Positions 9,180 to 18,664 of a DNA stretch of 64,000 bases are shown one piece after another (positions within the stretch are counted from its first letter, which is position 1; every line of letters begins with the position of its first letter). A program made the translations under genes and the position numbers. The notes under the pieces were generated by a model. That model was given only the letters and a program-made list of their open reading frames with translations. It searched no databases and was not told where the DNA came from. The stretch spans positions 5,605,501 to 5,669,500 of the forward strand of contig NZ_JACMTR010000002.1 of assembly GCF_014267175.1 (NCBI RefSeq). The letters run 5' to 3'. Source of the stretch: Pseudonocardia sp. C8. GTDB lineage: Bacteria; Actinomycetota; Actinomycetes; Mycobacteriales; Pseudonocardiaceae.

Positions 9180-9259
9180 GCGGCGGAGAGTAGGTCTCGG
9201 CCGAACGGCCGCGTCGCAGATCGGTGCGCGAAGTTCACCAACGCGAACTCGTGCGGATT

Positions 9260-9817
9260 CTAGCGTGCCCCGTTCCGGATGTTGCCCATGACCTGGGACG
9301 CGACCGAGGAGGTCACGGCACACACCTTCTCCAGCGGCTTGGCCGAACCGTCGGGGTCGTCAGCGGTGGCCTGTACCTGGACTCGGATGCTCCGGTCGTC
9401 TGCCGAATCGACGTACAACTCGCACAACGGGGCCGAGCCGGCGAAATCGGTGACGCGGACCGCACCGAAACCGCCCACCGTGTCGACGGATGTTCCGGGA
9501 GCTCCGACAGCAGCCGTCGCGCTCTCGTCGATCACCTGAACGGTGTAGTTGAATCCGTCATCGACATTGCTCCACATGCAGGCACGGCTGGGTCCGCTCG
9601 GCAGGGTGAGGACTCTGACCTCGCCCGGACCGACTCCTAGCACATCCTGCTGGTCGCGGGTCAGCGTGCTGCACGGGTCGAGCGTCGAGACGTCGATGTC
9701 CACCGGACGCGGCGGGAACGGGCTGGCCGGCTCTCCACCCCCGCACCCGGCGAGGACAAGTCCACCGACGACCGCGGCGAGCACCGCGGACGTGCCGCGC
9801 CGGACCGGTCGTGCCAC
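9260..9817 (-). CDS. DUF3558-type lipoprotein, intact paralog
   Basis: A 185-residue lipoprotein. GTG 9817 begins MARPVRRGTS; the signal peptide ends in a lipobox VLAGCGGG with Cys near residue 25. The mature part carries the DUF3558 pattern: LDPCSTLT, a second Cys in RACMWSN, GFGAVRVTDF, and a third and fourth Cys near the C-terminus. DUF3558 proteins are surface lipoproteins of unknown role in Pseudonocardiales and relatives. A truncated close paralog lies at 13974-14498; both share the first residues and 11 bp of upstream DNA up to a CTAG. A MITE-like element begins right at that CTAG. Confidence 0.8.
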   Translation of the reverse strand: MARPVRRGTSAVLAAVVGGLVLAGCGGGEPASPFPPRPVDIDVSTLDPCSTLTRDQQDVLGVGPGEVRVLTLPSGPSRACMWSNVDDGFNYTVQVIDESATAAVGAPGTSVDTVGGFGAVRVTDFAGSAPLCELYVDSADDRSIRVQVQATADDPDGSAKPLEKVCAVTSSVASQVMGNIRNGAR

Positions 9818-9827
9818 GGGGCACAGG

Positions 9828-9996
9828 CTAGTGCCCCGTCAAGCAACGTTTCGGCACGGAACTCGGCGGCCCAGGCGCCCGCCGGCGGCGTTGCCGACCG
9901 AGCCGAGTACCTCCGGTACTGGGCCCGGCCGGCGCCTTGCCGGCGAACCCCTGGATCCACCGATTTCCGCACCAACGTTGCTTGACGAGGCACTAG
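9828..9996. mobile_element. MITE-like element with 19-bp inverted ends and CTAG duplication
   Basis: The outer 23 bp at 9828-9850 and 9974-9996 are inverted repeats with one mismatch. As the outermost CTAG is itself palindromic, I read it as a 4-bp target duplication, leaving 19-bp terminal repeats (TGCCCCGTCAAGCAACGTT on the left). The paralogous DUF3558 flank at 14509-14512 has a single CTAG at the same 11-bp distance from its start codon, representing the uninterrupted site. The 120-bp interior is GC-rich with further inverted repeats and no gene. A CTAG/YTAR target suggests mobilisation by an IS5-type transposase encoded elsewhere (inference). Confidence 0.7.
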
Positions 9997-10102
9997 TCAT
10001 CCTGGCCCTGCACCGGGCCGGATCACGGGAACGCGGGCGACCGTGCGGGTCGGTCACCTCCACTCCCGGTGATCTACGGGTCGTCCTGGTTCGGATGGGC
10101 GG

Positions 10103-10267
10103 TCACCGTCTGCAGTGCACGGCGTCGTCCGTGCTGCCGGACGCATGGATGCGACCGGAGAGAGCCTTGATCGCGCACCCGAGCAGGCAGCGCACGACGC
10201 CGCGCAGCGCGGGGGAACCGGCGGCGGTGGCGACCATTCCTCGCAGGCGTCGGTCGTTCTCGTTCAT
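10103..10267 (-). CDS. putative 54-residue small protein
   Basis: ATG 10267 is preceded by GGAGG at a 7-nt spacing, the best ribosome site in this interval. The product begins MNENDRRLRGMV and is 54 residues long, basic, with three Cys and no convincing membrane segment. It lies 74 bp downstream of the DHA2 exporter on the same strand and may be cotranscribed. No family recognised; support rests on the ribosome site and its fit in an otherwise empty 340-bp gap. Confidence 0.4.
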   Translation of the reverse strand: MNENDRRLRGMVATAAGSPALRGVVRCLLGCAIKALSGRIHASGSTDDAVHCRR

Positions 10268-10341
10268 GGTCGGTCCTCCTGCTCGGACGGCGGATCGGCC
10301 CCGGCGGTCGTGCCCGCCGGGCCCGATCCGGAGAAATCAGG

Positions 10342-11796
10342 TCACGCGGATGCCGGATCCGCGCCACCGGTGCCGGCCGGGTCCGGCTCACCGGCGCCGC
10401 CCGCCGACGATCGGAGCGTGACGGCGGCGAGCAGGGCACCGGCCAGGGCGACGACGGCGGCACCGACGAACGCGGCCGAGAAGCCGGTGGTCAGGGCGGT
10501 CGGATCCCCGAGCTGGTCGGCGCCGTAGGCGGCGGCGACGGCGGTCATCGCAGCCAGGCCCAGGGCGGATCCGACCTGGTAGCTGGTGTTGACGATGCCG
10601 GAGGCCAGTCCCCCTTCCTCGGGCCGGGCCGAGGAGATGGCGGTACCGAGGGAGGGAATGAAGGCCAGCGACATGCCGAGTGCGGCCACGAGGGAGGCCG
10701 GAAGTACGTCGACCCAGAAGTTCCCGTCGGGACGAGCCAGGGACAGCCACCCCATGCCGAGGGCGAGGATCGCCATTCCCAGGACGATCGGGCGTTTCGG
10801 CCCGAACCGGCCGATGACCCGCGGCGCGAGCGCGATCATGCCGATCATGATCAGGACGGTCATCGGGAGCAGCGCGGCCCCGGAGGGAAAGGCGGTGTAG
10901 CCGAGCACCTGCTGCAGGTAGAGGTTGAGGAAGAACCACATCGGGATCCACGCCCCGCCCAGCAACACCTGGGCCAGGTTGGCGGCGCCGAGGTCGGGCG
11001 TGCGGAAGATCGACAGGCGCATCAGCGGCTGGCGGCTGGCAGCCTGTGAGATCACGAAGGCCACGAGCAGTGCGGCGGCGATGCCGATGGCGGCCCAGGT
11101 CTCACCCGCACTCCAGCCGACCTCGGGTGCACGCACGATCCCGTAGACCACGGCGGCGAGTCCGAGGGTGACCGTCAGTGCGCCGACGAGGTCGACCGAT
11201 CCGCGACCACTCACGGCACCGGCCGGCATCAGCGCACCGGTTCCGACCAGGGCGATCACCGCGATCGGGACGTTGATGTAGAACACCCACGGCCACGAGA
11301 TGTACTCGGTGATCACGCCACCGAGGAACACCCCGGCGGTGCCACCGGCAGGGGCTGCGGCACCGTAGAGCGCCAGCGCCTTCGTGAGTTCCTTCGGATC
11401 GGATCCGAACAGCATCATCAGCAACGTCAGTGCCGAGGGTGCGACGAGTGCGGCGCCGGCACCCTGGACGGTCCGACCGATCAGCTCGACGGCGACGTTG
11501 CCGGCCAGGCCTGCGACGAGCGAGCCGCCGAGCAGGATGAGCCATCCGGCGCCGAACAGCCGCCGGGCTCCGAAGAGGTCGGAGAGCCGGCCGCCGAGCA
11601 GGAGCAGGCCCCCGAAGGCGACGACGTAGGCGTTGAACACCCAGGACAGGTTGCTCTGGGTGAACCCCAGGTCGGCCTGCATCTGCGGCAGCGCGACGCC
11701 GATGATCGAAGTGTCCATGATGACCATGAACTGGGCGGTTGCGATCAGGGCGAGTGCCCACCAGCGAGTGCTGGAGCGGGTTGTTGTCGTACCCAT
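10342..11796 (-). CDS. DHA2-family MFS drug exporter (14 TM)
   Basis: A 484-residue exporter of the EmrB/QacA type. ATG 11796 (MGTTTTRSS) has GGAG at 7 nt; ATG 11802 lies too close to it. Seen: VIMDTSIIGVALP in TM1 (motif D1-like), GGRLSDLFGARR (motif A) near residue 72, a long run of segments consistent with 14 passes, and a short Gly/Asp-rich tail. Such pumps expel drugs, dyes or antibiotics using the proton gradient. The upstream DNA holds two CsoR-like boxes (11808-11847), suggesting control by a metal- or sulfur-sensing CsoR/FrmR-type repressor, which is not in the window. Confidence 0.85.
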   Translation of the reverse strand: MGTTTTRSSTRWWALALIATAQFMVIMDTSIIGVALPQMQADLGFTQSNLSWVFNAYVVAFGGLLLLGGRLSDLFGARRLFGAGWLILLGGSLVAGLAGNVAVELIGRTVQGAGAALVAPSALTLLMMLFGSDPKELTKALALYGAAAPAGGTAGVFLGGVITEYISWPWVFYINVPIAVIALVGTGALMPAGAVSGRGSVDLVGALTVTLGLAAVVYGIVRAPEVGWSAGETWAAIGIAAALLVAFVISQAASRQPLMRLSIFRTPDLGAANLAQVLLGGAWIPMWFFLNLYLQQVLGYTAFPSGAALLPMTVLIMIGMIALAPRVIGRFGPKRPIVLGMAILALGMGWLSLARPDGNFWVDVLPASLVAALGMSLAFIPSLGTAISSARPEEGGLASGIVNTSYQVGSALGLAAMTAVAAAYGADQLGDPTALTTGFSAAFVGAAVVALAGALLAAVTLRSSAGGAGEPDPAGTGGADPASA

Positions 11797-11807
11797 GGTC
11801 ATACTCC

Positions 11808-11847
11808 GTACTAGTAGGGGGTATGTGTCGATACCGTAGGGGGGTAC
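11808..11847 (-). promoter_or_regulatory. twin CsoR-like operator boxes
   Basis: Two 17-bp boxes, at 11808-11824 and 11831-11847, share TAC...TA/GGGGG/TA and are offset by 23 bp, about two helical turns. The second, read as TACCGTAGGGGGGTA, differs at two positions from the Bacillus CsoR operator TACCCTACGGGGGTA as I remember it. They lie immediately upstream of the exporter start at 11796, where a bound repressor would block transcription. Confidence 0.5.
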
Positions 11848-11946
11848 CGTGTGCGGCGCAAGGACTTGACACCCGCAGGAGCGCGGCCCCGACCGCTGAG
11901 GGGGAGAACGTCAGATGCCCTGGATCGCCAGCGATAGGCCGACGTC

Positions 11947-12330
11947 GTGAGTCGGGAGCGCCTCCTCCGCGCGACCGTGGTCGTGGCAGGGGTCGGTTTC
12001 GTCGCCGTCTACCCGATGACCAAGCTCTGGCCCGCGGGATTCCGCTGGCAACCGCATCAGAGCGAGTACGAGCACATGATCGCCGCGATCTGCGTGGTAC
12101 TGGGCCTCTTCCTGCTCCGGGCGGCGCGCGACCCGTACCGGCACCTGTCTCTGATCTGGTTCACCGTCTGGTCGAGCCTGGCGCACGCTGCGGTCATGGC
12201 CGGGCACGTCGCCGTGGATCCCCAGGAGTGGGTCCACCTCGTCGGCGACGTCGCCGGACTCTTGATCATCGGGATCGCCCTGGCGGCGTTCACCCTCATG
12301 GCCCGAGGTACGGGCCGACGTTCACCGTGA
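11947..12330 (+). CDS. small four-TM membrane protein
   Basis: A 127-residue protein from GTG 11947. Four hydrophobic segments are visible at about residues 7-25, 44-60, 70-88 and 98-118, with a His-containing region (WQPHQSEYEH) after the first. It is divergent from the DHA2 exporter and convergent with the DoxX-like gene, overlapping the latter's 3' end by 35 bp. I do not recognise a named family; similar small proteins of unknown function occur near DoxX genes. Confidence 0.6.
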   Translation: MSRERLLRATVVVAGVGFVAVYPMTKLWPAGFRWQPHQSEYEHMIAAICVVLGLFLLRAARDPYRHLSLIWFTVWSSLAHAAVMAGHVAVDPQEWVHLVGDVAGLLIIGIALAAFTLMARGTGRRSP

Positions 12331-12664
12331 CCGCGGCGACCGCGGTGGCCAGGAAGGCGAGAGCCAGCCAGAACTGGGGTGCGTAGTCGCCGGCCAGTAT
12401 GTGGGTGTGGACGGCGCAGACGAAGAAGAGCGTGAGTCCAACTGCGGCGGCGAGGCCGACGTGCGGTACTCCGGCCAGACCGAGCAGGAGACCCGCGGCT
12501 CCGGCCGTCTTGAGCGTGCCGATCGGGAAGGTCATCCAGCTGCGGGGTACACCGGCACGGTCCATGGGTCGGAGGGCGGCCTTGATGTGGAGCAGCGCTC
12601 CGATACCGGAGAATCCGTTGGCCAGGATGGCGACGAGCATGACGGCCAGGTACGTGGTGGGCAT
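12296..12664 (-). CDS. DoxX-like membrane protein
   Basis: A 122-residue, four-TM protein of the DoxX_2 type (MPTTYLAVMLVAILANGFSG). Family members share a fold with subunits of quinol oxidases and MauE-type redox proteins; most are implicated in thiol or oxidative stress. It starts 16 bp after the stop of another DoxX-like gene and so is the second gene of a two-gene operon whose promoter matches the ECF41 consensus. The 3' end overlaps a convergent gene by 35 bp. Confidence 0.7.
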   Translation of the reverse strand: MPTTYLAVMLVAILANGFSGIGALLHIKAALRPMDRAGVPRSWMTFPIGTLKTAGAAGLLLGLAGVPHVGLAAAVGLTLFFVCAVHTHILAGDYAPQFWLALAFLATAVAAVTVNVGPYLGP

Positions 12665-12680
12665 CCGTGGTCTCCCCGGC

Positions 12681-13052
12681 TCAGTACAACTGTGCGAGCC
12701 GACCGGCCGCGACGAACGCGGCCACGCCGAGCAGGCCCAGGTTCACGGCCACCTGCTTGGGCTCACCCAGTGAGGCATGCGAGATCGCGGCGCCGGCCAT
12801 CACCACGCACAGGCCGACAGCGGCGGCCGGTGTGAGGGCCGGGGCGACTCCCGTGAGCCACGGAGCGAACAGCCCGATCCCCGCGGCGATCTCGCACAGT
12901 GCGGTCAGCCGGACCACCGGCATGGGGAACGGCGCGATGCCGCTCTGGCCGGTGGCGAGCAGGCGGTCTCGGGACATGGTGGACTTGGCAAGGCCCGAAC
13001 CGATGAAGATCACCGCGAGGATTCCGCTGGCGATCCACAGCGCAGTGGACAC
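12681..13052 (-). CDS. DoxX-like membrane protein, first gene of ECF41 target operon
   Basis: A 123-residue, four-TM protein from GTG 13052 (VSTALWIASGILAV). Seen: GSGLAKSTM at about residue 18, CEIAAGIGLFAPW at about 55 and two further hydrophobic segments, the usual DoxX pattern. An ECF41-type promoter (13093-13119, minus strand) places its -10 element about 40 bp before the start. The divergent neighbour encodes the matching sigma factor, so this pair is the most likely regulon core. ECF41 loci usually carry a carboxymuconolactone decarboxylase, oxidoreductase or epimerase gene; DoxX genes here are an alternative target. Confidence 0.75.
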   Translation of the reverse strand: MSTALWIASGILAVIFIGSGLAKSTMSRDRLLATGQSGIAPFPMPVVRLTALCEIAAGIGLFAPWLTGVAPALTPAAAVGLCVVMAGAAISHASLGEPKQVAVNLGLLGVAAFVAAGRLAQLY

Positions 13053-13092
13053 GTCGATACGCTCCGTTCGTCGGGGTCGTGACGATGTCCCT

Positions 13093-13119
13093 GACGAGAT
13101 GGCGTCGCCGGCTGTGACG
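13093..13119 (-). promoter_or_regulatory. ECF41-type promoter for the DoxX operon
   Basis: On the minus strand: CGTCACA, exactly 16 nt, then CGTC. The published ECF41 consensus is TGTCACA-N16-CGTC, so one -35 base differs. The -10 element is about 40 bp upstream of GTG 13052. Confidence 0.7.
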
Positions 13120-13124
13120 GCGCC

Positions 13125-13151
13125 CGTCACGGGAAGCGGGGCTGCACCGTC
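13125..13151 (+). promoter_or_regulatory. ECF41-type autoregulatory promoter
   Basis: On the plus strand: CGTCACG, 16 nt, CGTC; five of seven -35 bases and all -10 bases fit the ECF41 consensus. The start of transcription should fall around 13157-13160, at or next to the sigma gene start codon (13161/13164), predicting a leaderless mRNA. Confidence 0.6.
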
Positions 13152-13163
13152 AGAATCGCTGTG

Positions 13164-14093
13164 ATGGGCATGGCCGACGACCGACTCGAACGCGCGTATC
13201 AGCAGCACCGAACGGCGTTGCTGGCGCTGAGCTATCGCATGCTCGGCAGCTTCGTGGACGCCGAGGACGTCGTGCAGGAGGCGTTCATCCGTCTCGAGCG
13301 CGCATTGGCTCGCGGTGAGCAGGTGGATTCGGAGCGCGCCTACCTCACGACGGTGACCACGCGGCTGGCGATCGACCATCTCCGCTCCGCCCGGGTGCGC
13401 CGGGAACAGTATGTCGGCCCGTGGTTGCCCGAGCCCGCAGTGGAAGGGCTGACCGATCTGGCAGATGCCGCGGCCTGGTCGGATTCGCTCTCCACCGCGT
13501 TCCTGCTCCTGCTGGACCAGTTGACCCCTGAGCAGCGAGCGGTGCTGTTGATGCGGGACGTCTTCGCCTACGAGTTCGACGAGATCGCCGCGACGATCGG
13601 CAAGTCCCCGGCGGCCTGTCGCCAGCTCGCGGTGCGGGCGAGGCGCGCCGTTCGCGTCGGCCGGCCACGACGGGCTTCAGACCTTGCAGAGCGGCGGCGC
13701 CTGGCGGACGCCTTCTTCCGGGCGGCCCAGCACGGTGACCTGGAGGTGCTGACGACCCTGCTGGCAGAGGATGCCCGATTCGTCGGGGACGGTGGTCGGA
13801 GCGGGCGCGGGGTCAGCCGCCCGGTCCACGGTCGCGGTCCGGTGTCGATGCTGGTCGGCAACCTGATGTCGCGGATGGCCGGCGCCGGCATCCGGGTCGA
13901 GCTGACCGGTGTGGGGGCCGAGCCGGCCGCGTTGCTGATCGACCCGGAGGGCCACCTCATCGGCGTGTGGTCACTAGTGCTTGCCGAGGACGCCTCGGTG
14001 CAGGCGGTGCACGGGATGGTCAACCCTGACAAGCTCGGTCACCTGGGCCTGCCGCTGACGACCCTGACCCGTGGTGACTGGCGGGGCCGATAG
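13164..14093 (+). CDS. ECF41-family sigma factor with SnoaL-like regulatory domain
   Basis: A 309-residue protein; GTG 13161, ATG 13164 and ATG 13170 are all possible starts. Sigma-2 and sigma-4 regions occupy about residues 8-75 and 105-160. Two ECF41 signatures are present: WLPEP in the linker (near 88) and NPDKL at the C-terminus (near 290). The third, DGGGK, appears as DGGRSG (near 213). ECF41 factors have no separate anti-sigma; the C-terminal SnoaL-like domain controls activity. Matching promoters upstream of this gene and the divergent DoxX operon support autoregulation. The 3' end runs into a truncated DUF3558 copy on the other strand. Confidence 0.9.
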   Translation: MGMADDRLERAYQQHRTALLALSYRMLGSFVDAEDVVQEAFIRLERALARGEQVDSERAYLTTVTTRLAIDHLRSARVRREQYVGPWLPEPAVEGLTDLADAAAWSDSLSTAFLLLLDQLTPEQRAVLLMRDVFAYEFDEIAATIGKSPAACRQLAVRARRAVRVGRPRRASDLAERRRLADAFFRAAQHGDLEVLTTLLAEDARFVGDGGRSGRGVSRPVHGRGPVSMLVGNLMSRMAGAGIRVELTGVGAEPAALLIDPEGHLIGVWSLVLAEDASVQAVHGMVNPDKLGHLGLPLTTLTRGDWRGR

Positions 14094-14498
14094 GCCCGCG
14101 GCCCGTATCGAGGCGGACGGCCCGAAGCTCGTCGCCTCGACGGCCCCGAAGCCCGACACCTGGGTGAGCCGGGTCTGGTCGGCCCCGGCGGACTCGATCG
14201 CGCCCGTAGGGAGTGTCTGCACGGTGTAGTTGTAACCACCGGCAAAGTCGCTCCAGCCGCATCCGCGTGAGCCGGTCGGGGTGAGTGTGATCGTCGGCGG
14301 TCGCCCGTGCGAGAGGCCGAGCGTGCGGCGTTGCGACTCGGTGACGACCGCGCACGGGTCGAGGCGGTCGACGTCGACGGTCGTGGGCCGCGGCGGGAAC
14401 GGGCTCGCCGGCTCGCCACCCCCACACCCCGCGAGCGCGGCCCCGCCGACGACCAGCGCGAGCAGCACGGACGTCCCGCGCCGGACCGGTCGTGCCAC
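13974..14498 (-). pseudogene. truncated DUF3558 lipoprotein paralog
   Basis: GTG 14498 gives MARPVRRGTSVLLALVVGG, a lipobox ALAGCGGG, LDPCAVVTE, RGCGWSDF and GFGAVEATSF, closely matching the intact copy at 9260-9817. Homology stops at about residue 133 (near 14100), exactly where the convergent sigma gene ends. The remaining frame to 13974 is the antisense of that gene and unrelated to DUF3558, and the conserved C-terminal Cys are missing. I read this as a gene whose 3' third was lost when the sigma-factor block was joined here; a shortened lipoprotein could still be made. Confidence 0.7.
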
Positions 14499-14659
14499 AC
14501 GTCACAGGCTAGCCGTCCGCGGCCCGCTCCGGCGGCGATCACGGGACCGGGAGGCGCCGCCGACGTGCTGGTCATCGATGGTCTGCCGAGGCGCCGGGAA
14601 AAAGTTGAGCCGGGTGGGAACAACTCTGGCGGGGTGCCCGTTGTCCCCGGTGAAGGCAA

Positions 14660-14680
14660 GTTGAGCAAGCCACACTCAAG
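14660..14680. promoter_or_regulatory. HAIR element upstream of dnaK
   Basis: GTTGAGC-N7-ACTCAAG fits the HspR inverted repeat CTTGAGT-N7-ACTCAAG at 12 of 14 positions with the exact spacer. It lies 88 bp before the dnaK start, the position used in other actinobacteria, so HspR made by the last gene of the operon should repress it. Confidence 0.8.
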
Positions 14681-14767
14681 GGCGGCGCGCGCCGCGCTCC
14701 CCGGCCTGATACAACTTGCGCCGGACGCACTCACATACGTACCCAACGCTCAACGGAGGCAGTCACC

Positions 14768-16632
<1,865 letters not shown>

Positions 16633-16636
<4 letters not shown>

Positions 16637-17355
16637 CGGCCGACGGCCATCCAGGAGACGGGACGGTCGACATGGCAGACGAGAAGCAGCAGGAGGAGCC
16701 GGTGACCTTCCGGGACCGCCGCAAGGTGGACCCGGAGACCGGCGAGGTCCGCACCGCGGGCGGGGACGCCACCGGGAACGGGGCCGCCGAGCAGGCGGCC
16801 CCGGCCGGGACTGACACCGACCCGGTCGCGGGTCCGGCCGACGGGGTCGACCCGGAGGTCGAGAAGCTCACCGCCGAGGTCGCCGAGCGCACCGCGGACC
16901 TGCAGCGCGTCACCGCCGAGTACGCGAACTACCGGCGCCGGGCGGACCGGGACCGCGAGGAGGCCAAGCTCGCGGCGAAGGTCTCGTTCGTCGGCGACCT
17001 GCTGACCGTGCTCGACGACTTCGAGCGCGCCGAGCAGCACGGTGACCTCACCGGTGGGTTCAAGGCGGCGGCCGACAAGGTCGTCGGCGTGCTCACCAAG
17101 CTCGGCCTGGAGCCGTTCGGGGTCGAGGGCGAGCGGTTCGACCCGCAGCTGCACGAGGCCGTCCAGCACGAACCGGCCGACGGCCCCGGCCCGACGGTCA
17201 CCGTGCTGACCACGGTGCTGCGCCGCGGGTACCGGATCGCCGACCGGGTCCTCCGGCCGGCGATGGTGACCGTGCAGGACCGCCCCGAGGCCGAGGCCCC
17301 GGCGGCGGAGGAGACGGGCGAACCCACCCCGGGCGAGCCCGGCAACCCGGCCTGA
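16633..17355 (+). CDS. grpE: nucleotide exchange factor GrpE
   Basis: A 240-residue protein starting at GTG 16633, overlapping the dnaK stop as GTGA with AAGGG at 7 nt. ATG 16672 ([13 protein letters not shown]) is an alternative start. Seen: a disordered acidic N-terminus, a long helical stretch ([19 protein letters not shown], about 80-105), ANYRRR, and the C-terminal beta domain containing [11 protein letters not shown]. GrpE dimers release ADP from DnaK and act as a thermosensor in several bacteria. Confidence 0.95.
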
Positions 17356-17443
17356 CCGGGGCGTACAGGGACGTGGCCGTGCGGTACGGCGGGGTGCGGG
17401 TGCACTCCCGCCGTACCGCTGGCGTGAACGGGAAGGAGGCGGA

Positions 17444-18664
17444 ATGACCCAGCGCGACTGGATCGAGAAGGACTACTACCGCGAGCTGGGCGTCTCCTCG
17501 ACGGCGTCCCAGGACGAGATCAAGAAGGCGTACCGCAAGCTCGCCCGCGAGCTGCACCCGGACGCGAACCCGGGCGACGAGAAATCCGAGCTGCGGTTCA
17601 AGGCGGTCTCCGAGGCCTACGGCGTGCTCGGTGACGAGAAGAAGCGCAAGGAGTACGACGAGACCCGCGCGATGTTCGCGGGCGGCGGCGGCTTCGGCGG
17701 GTTCGGCACCGGCGGCGGCTTCCCCGGCGGGGCCGGTGGCGCAGGCGGGCCCGGCGGCTTCGACATCAACGACCTGTTCGGCCAGGCCGGACGCTCCGGC
17801 GGCGGGGCCGGCGACTTCAGCGACATCCTCGGCGACATCTTCGGCCGGGCGGCCCGCAACAGCGGCGGTGCCGGCGGCGGCTACGGCCCCACCGGGGCGC
17901 GGCGCGGCCAGGACGTCGAGAGCAGCCTGACCATCTCCTTCGCCGACGCGGTCAAGGGCGCCACCCTGCCGATCACGCTGTCGTCGCCCGGACGCTGCGA
18001 GCGCTGCGGCGGCACCGGGTCCCGGCCCGGCAGCACGCCGCGGACCTGTCCCACCTGCAACGGTGCCGGCCTGGTGACCCGCAGCCAGGGCGCGTTCGCG
18101 TTCTCCGAGCCGTGCCGCGACTGCCGCGGGACCGGCCGGATCATCGACGACCCGTGCCCCGAGTGCCACGGCGACGGCGTGGCCACCCGGACCCGCTCGC
18201 TGTCGGTGCGGGTGCCGGCCGGCGTCGACGACGGCCAGAAGATCCGGCTCCCCGGGCAGGGCGAGCCGGGCCGGGGCGGCGCGCCCGCCGGTGACCTGTA
18301 CGTCACGGTGAGCGTCACACCGCACAAGGTCTTCGGGCGGTCGGCGAAGAACCCCGACGACATCACCGTCACCGTTCCGGTGACCTTCACCGAGCTCGCC
18401 CTCGGTGCGACCCTGACCGTGCCCACGCTCGACGGCACCGTCTCGTTGAAGATCCCGCCCGGGACCGCAAGCGGGCGCACGTTCCGGGTCGCCGGGCGCG
18501 GGGTCGAACGGAGGAACGGGAAGAAGGGCAACCTGCTGGTCACCGTCGAGGTGGCGGTGCCGCAGAAGCTGGACCAGGCGGCGACGGAAGCGCTGCAGGC
18601 GTACGCCGAGGCGACGAAGTCGTTCGACCCGCGGGCCGACCTGCTCGGGAACGCCAGGAGGTGA
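17444..18664 (+). CDS. dnaJ: co-chaperone DnaJ
   Basis: A 406-residue class I Hsp40 from ATG 17444, with AAGGAGG at 7 nt. Seen: J domain residues 10-75 with the HPD triad in ELHPDANPG; a long Gly/Phe-rich linker (about 80-145); four zinc-binding CxxCxGxG repeats (CERCGGTG, CPTCNGAG, CRDCRGTG, CPECHGDG) between about 185 and 250; then the client-binding beta domains. It stimulates DnaK ATPase and delivers substrates. The stop overlaps the hspR start. Confidence 0.97.
   Translation: MTQRDWIEKDYYRELGVSSTASQDEIKKAYRKLARELHPDANPGDEKSELRFKAVSEAYGVLGDEKKRKEYDETRAMFAGGGGFGGFGTGGGFPGGAGGAGGPGGFDINDLFGQAGRSGGGAGDFSDILGDIFGRAARNSGGAGGGYGPTGARRGQDVESSLTISFADAVKGATLPITLSSPGRCERCGGTGSRPGSTPRTCPTCNGAGLVTRSQGAFAFSEPCRDCRGTGRIIDDPCPECHGDGVATRTRSLSVRVPAGVDDGQKIRLPGQGEPGRGGAPAGDLYVTVSVTPHKVFGRSAKNPDDITVTVPVTFTELALGATLTVPTLDGTVSLKIPPGTASGRTFRVAGRGVERRNGKKGNLLVTVEVAVPQKLDQAATEALQAYAEATKSFDPRADLLGNARR

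Noticed and set aside
11849..11873. Possible third ECF41 promoter upstream of the DHA2 exporter (TGTCAAG then 16 nt)
   Set aside because: The position of the -10 element reads GGTA, not CGTC, and the -35 differs at two bases.
14604..14628. Second HAIR-like repeat before dnaK (GTTGAGC ... AACTC)
   Set aside because: The spacer is 11 rather than 7 bp and the right half matches poorly; only the site at 14660-14680 meets the consensus.
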